NCBI GenBank assembly: GCA_013817655.1
Contig: JACDCJ010000019.1
Coordinates: forward strand, 1-14,744
DNA: 14,744 nt
Direction: 5' to 3'
Source of the DNA: Actinosomnolentus pattersoniae (SeqCode)
Lineage (GTDB): Bacteria > Actinomycetota > UBA4738
A model generated the notes under the pieces. That model was not told the DNA's origin. It was given only the letters and a program-made list of their open reading frames with translations, and ran no database searches. Below are positions 13,132 to 14,744 of the stretch, one piece after another. Numbering within the stretch: the first letter of the stretch is position 1; the number at the start of each line of letters is the position of its first letter. The position numbers and the translations under genes are program-made.

Positions 13132-14526
13132 TCAGGAAGCGTTCGGCTTGGAGCGGCGCCTCGGGCGCTCGGCGGATCCGGAACGGTCGGGCCCTTCGTA
13201 TCCGGCCCACGGGTCATAGTCAACCTCGAGCGCCTCCTGGGGCGGACGCTCCTCCTCGGGCACGTCCCGGAGGTTCAGCCGGATGCGCGTCCACGTGGTG
13301 TTTCGGCCCCGCATCGAGTCGACCAGCACATCCGAGGGGGCGAGGCGCGGCCAGACCCGCTGGTGTCTCGCCTTCCACCGCTCAAGGCCCTCCATGGCCT
13401 CGCCCCACGTGGCGGCCCGGGCGATCTCGATGAGCGGCATGGTTGTTCGGCGCCGACCGGTGGGTCCCACGTCCTTGCCGGGGGCCGGGGGCGGGACGAC
13501 CCCGTCTCGCACTTGTGCCCGGCCGCTCCGGCGTCTCTTCGATGGTTGGACGCGTCGAGGCTCGCCCGCCTGCTTGGCGAAGTGCGGGGGCCATGGCGCA
13601 TCGCCGAGCCCGGCCGCCTCGTGCTCCGAGGAGAGCTCCAGGAGGGGCTCGAGCGACCCGGGAGCCTCATCCATCCCCTCCGCGGGGTCGCCCGCGGCGG
13701 TGAACCGATCTGGCACCGTGTCGATGGTGAACGCCTCTGGCCGGCAGTCGCCCACCTCCTCCCACCGCAGCGGAGTGGAGACGCGAGCGTCCGGAGTGGG
13801 GCGGACGGAGTACGCCGAGGCGACAGTGCGATCCTTCGCGTTCTGGTTGTAGTCGAGGAACACTCCGTGGCGCTCCTCCTTCCACCACTTGCTGGTGGCG
13901 AGATCGGGTGCCCGCAGCTCCACCTCACGGGCGAGGGCCAGAGCCGCCCTCCGGACCTCACCGAAGGTCCAGCGACGCTCGATCCGGCTGTACACGTGAA
14001 AGCCTCGCGACCCCGAGGTCTTGGGCCAGCCCCGCAATCCGAAGGCCTCGAGGGCCTCTTTCGTCACCAGCGCGACGTCCCGGATCTGCGGCCAGGTCAC
14101 GCCCGGGACGGGGTCCAGGTCGACCCGAAGCTCGTCTGGATGTTCGAGGTCATCGGCTCGCACCGGGTGAGGGTTCAGGTCGATGCATCCGAGGTTGACG
14201 ATCCATGCCAACTGGGCCGCATTGCGAACGACGATCTCGTGCGCCGTCCGTCCGGACGGGAAGCTGAGCTCGACGGTCTCGATCCAGTCGGGTCGAGACT
14301 CCGGCGCCCGCTTCTGGAAGAAGAACTCGCTCCCGGCCCCGTTGACGAACCGCTTCAACGCCATCGGTCTGCCCGACACCCCGCGGAGCGCCCCTTCTGC
14401 GACCGCGAGGTAATAGCGGACGAGGTCGAGCTTGGTGTGCCCCGTGGTGGGAAAGAAGACCTTCTCCGGGTTGGTGATGGTCACCTCCCGGCCGTCGATC
14501 TCGACGAGCTCCTTGCGGGTCGGCAT
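13132..14526 (-). CDS. LigD-type polymerase domain protein (NHEJ primase-polymerase) with C-terminal extension
   Basis: This 464-residue protein carries the archaeo-eukaryotic primase-type polymerase domain of LigD (about 8-295), which in bacterial non-homologous end joining fills gaps with ribonucleotides at DNA ends. It begins with VEIDGREVTITNPEKVFFP. Motif I is RVDLDP with Asp136 and Asp138; motif II is KTSGSRGFHVYS (169-180) with His177; motif III starts at Asp225 in LDYNQNAKDRTVASAYSVRP. There is no ligase or nuclease domain. Residues about 296-362 are a low-complexity, Pro/Arg-rich linker. A second conserved-looking segment (363-447) starts MPLIEIARAATWGEAMEGL and includes DSMRGRNTTWTRIRLNLRD, which I cannot assign. 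Start: ATG 14526; the frame is open further left but overlaps the YceI gene. No ribosome-binding site is visible and TATCGT lies six bases upstream, so it may be leaderless. Ku and the ligase are not in the window. Confidence 0.9.
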   Translation of the reverse strand: MPTRKELVEIDGREVTITNPEKVFFPTTGHTKLDLVRYYLAVAEGALRGVSGRPMALKRFVNGAGSEFFFQKRAPESRPDWIETVELSFPSGRTAHEIVVRNAAQLAWIVNLGCIDLNPHPVRADDLEHPDELRVDLDPVPGVTWPQIRDVALVTKEALEAFGLRGWPKTSGSRGFHVYSRIERRWTFGEVRRAALALAREVELRAPDLATSKWWKEERHGVFLDYNQNAKDRTVASAYSVRPTPDARVSTPLRWEEVGDCRPEAFTIDTVPDRFTAAGDPAEGMDEAPGSLEPLLELSSEHEAAGLGDAPWPPHFAKQAGEPRRVQPSKRRRSGRAQVRDGVVPPPAPGKDVGPTGRRRTTMPLIEIARAATWGEAMEGLERWKARHQRVWPRLAPSDVLVDSMRGRNTTWTRIRLNLRDVPEEERPPQEALEVDYDPWAGYEGPDRSGSAERPRRRSKPNAS

Positions 14527-14532
14527 GCGGAC

Positions 14533-14538
14533 ACGATA
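14533..14538 (-). promoter_or_regulatory. Candidate -10 element for a leaderless LigD-polymerase transcript
   Basis: On the minus strand TATCGT (TANNNT) ends six bases before the ATG at 14526, so transcription would start at or next to the start codon. No Shine-Dalgarno sequence lies between. The -35 region is not recognisable. Confidence 0.4.
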
Positions 14539-14588
14539 CGTCGGGCCGGCGGCGGATTCCCGTTGGCCCGAAGACCGGAGCGCTGCGG

Positions 14589-14744
14589 TCAGCTCGCCTG
14601 GGCTTCCTTCCGAGCCGTCTCCTCGGCGGCGGCCTTGCTCTCGACCAGCTGGCCGTCCACCTCGATCTTTATCTTGTCGCTCACCAGGAGACCGCCGGCC
14701 TCGAGGGCGATGTTCCACTTGAGCCCCCACTCGCTGCGTTGGAT
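14589..14744 (-). CDS. YceI family protein, C-terminal fragment (5' end outside window)
   Basis: Only the last 51 residues are in the window, running off the right edge with no start. The segment RSEWGLKWNIALEAGGLLVSDKIKIEVD matches the conserved C-terminal end of the YceI lipocalin-like family (S-E-x-G-L-x-W-N...GG-x-L-V-S-D-K), quoted here as two pieces: RSEWGLKWNIALEAGG and LLVSDKIKIEVD. These proteins bind polyisoprenoid or other long amphiphilic molecules in a beta-barrel. After the last strand the protein ends in a charged Ala/Glu/Lys tail (ESKAAAEETARKEAQAS) before TGA at 14589-14591. It lies 62 bases upstream of the LigD-polymerase gene on the same strand. Confidence 0.82.
   Translation of the reverse strand: MQRSEWGLKWNIALEAGGLLVSDKIKIEVDGQLVESKAAAEETARKEAQAS

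Noticed and set aside
12239..13219. Plus-strand open frame of 326 codons opposite the ParB-like gene
   Set aside because: No domain and no ribosome-binding site; the minus-strand gene has a strong site, a DGHHR motif and a conserved C-terminal region.
14527..14730. Upstream extension of the LigD-polymerase frame
   Set aside because: It overlaps the YceI-family gene in another frame and is Arg/Gly-rich without family resemblance; the polymerase domain begins just after ATG 14526.
1..14744. Mobile element, CRISPR array, tRNA, rRNA or defence system
   Set aside because: I saw no transposase, integrase, terminal repeats, spaced direct repeats or cloverleaf sequence. Composition is even and genes are mostly housekeeping.

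Overview
This is a very GC-rich window of about 14.7 kb with densely packed genes, short gaps, GTG as well as ATG starts and several candidate leaderless starts. Together with a wax-ester synthase/DGAT-type acyltransferase, ClpC-like N-domains, a LigD-type polymerase domain and an actinobacterial-style ParB-like protein, this suggests a high-GC Actinomycetota chromosome, probably an uncultured soil-type lineage. I would not place it below phylum. I see no rRNA, tRNA, CRISPR array, insertion sequence, phage gene or plasmid function.

Layout, left to right. (1) 2-859 (+) is the C-terminal part of a WS/DGAT acyltransferase running off the left edge. It overlaps tail-to-tail with an alpha/beta hydrolase (801-1737, -) broken by a single-base frameshift. 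(2) A stand-alone Clp-N-domain protein (1810-2538, +) with three successive repeats is followed by a hairpin, then a primary-like sigma-70 factor (2679-3635, +) and a DUF72/YecE-type protein (3671-4579, +). (3) A convergent MFS exporter (4565-5896, -) stands back-to-back with a single-domain rhodanese (5999-6325, +), which is followed by a small unknown protein (6364-6681, +). (4) A minus-strand run holds a DEAD-box RNA helicase (9085 to 7901), signal peptidase I (7824 to 7057) and a small helical unknown (6963 to 6688). (5) A 371-base non-coding stretch with two strong dyads leads into a secreted subtilisin-like protease (9457-10905, +). A 12-bp perfect hairpin lies between this gene and the convergent MerR-family regulator (10966-11613, -). 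(6) The MerR gene is divergent from a small four-helix membrane protein (11676-12083, +), its likely target. (7) At the right edge a minus-strand series reads YceI-family protein (partial), LigD-type polymerase domain with an extra C-terminal region, and a ParB/Srx-fold protein.

Functional reading. Most genes are housekeeping or stress-linked: transcription initiation, RNA remodelling, protein export and processing, double-strand-break repair, sulfur transfer and lipid acylation. The secreted protease and signal peptidase I belong to the same export route, but nothing shows that they are co-regulated. I found no convincing new multi-gene system. The items most worth a second look are the sigma factor's changed -35-reading helix, the three-repeat Clp-N protein, the dyads upstream of the protease, the MerR/membrane-protein pair, and the LigD-polymerase/ParB-like pair with its unexplained C-terminal extension.
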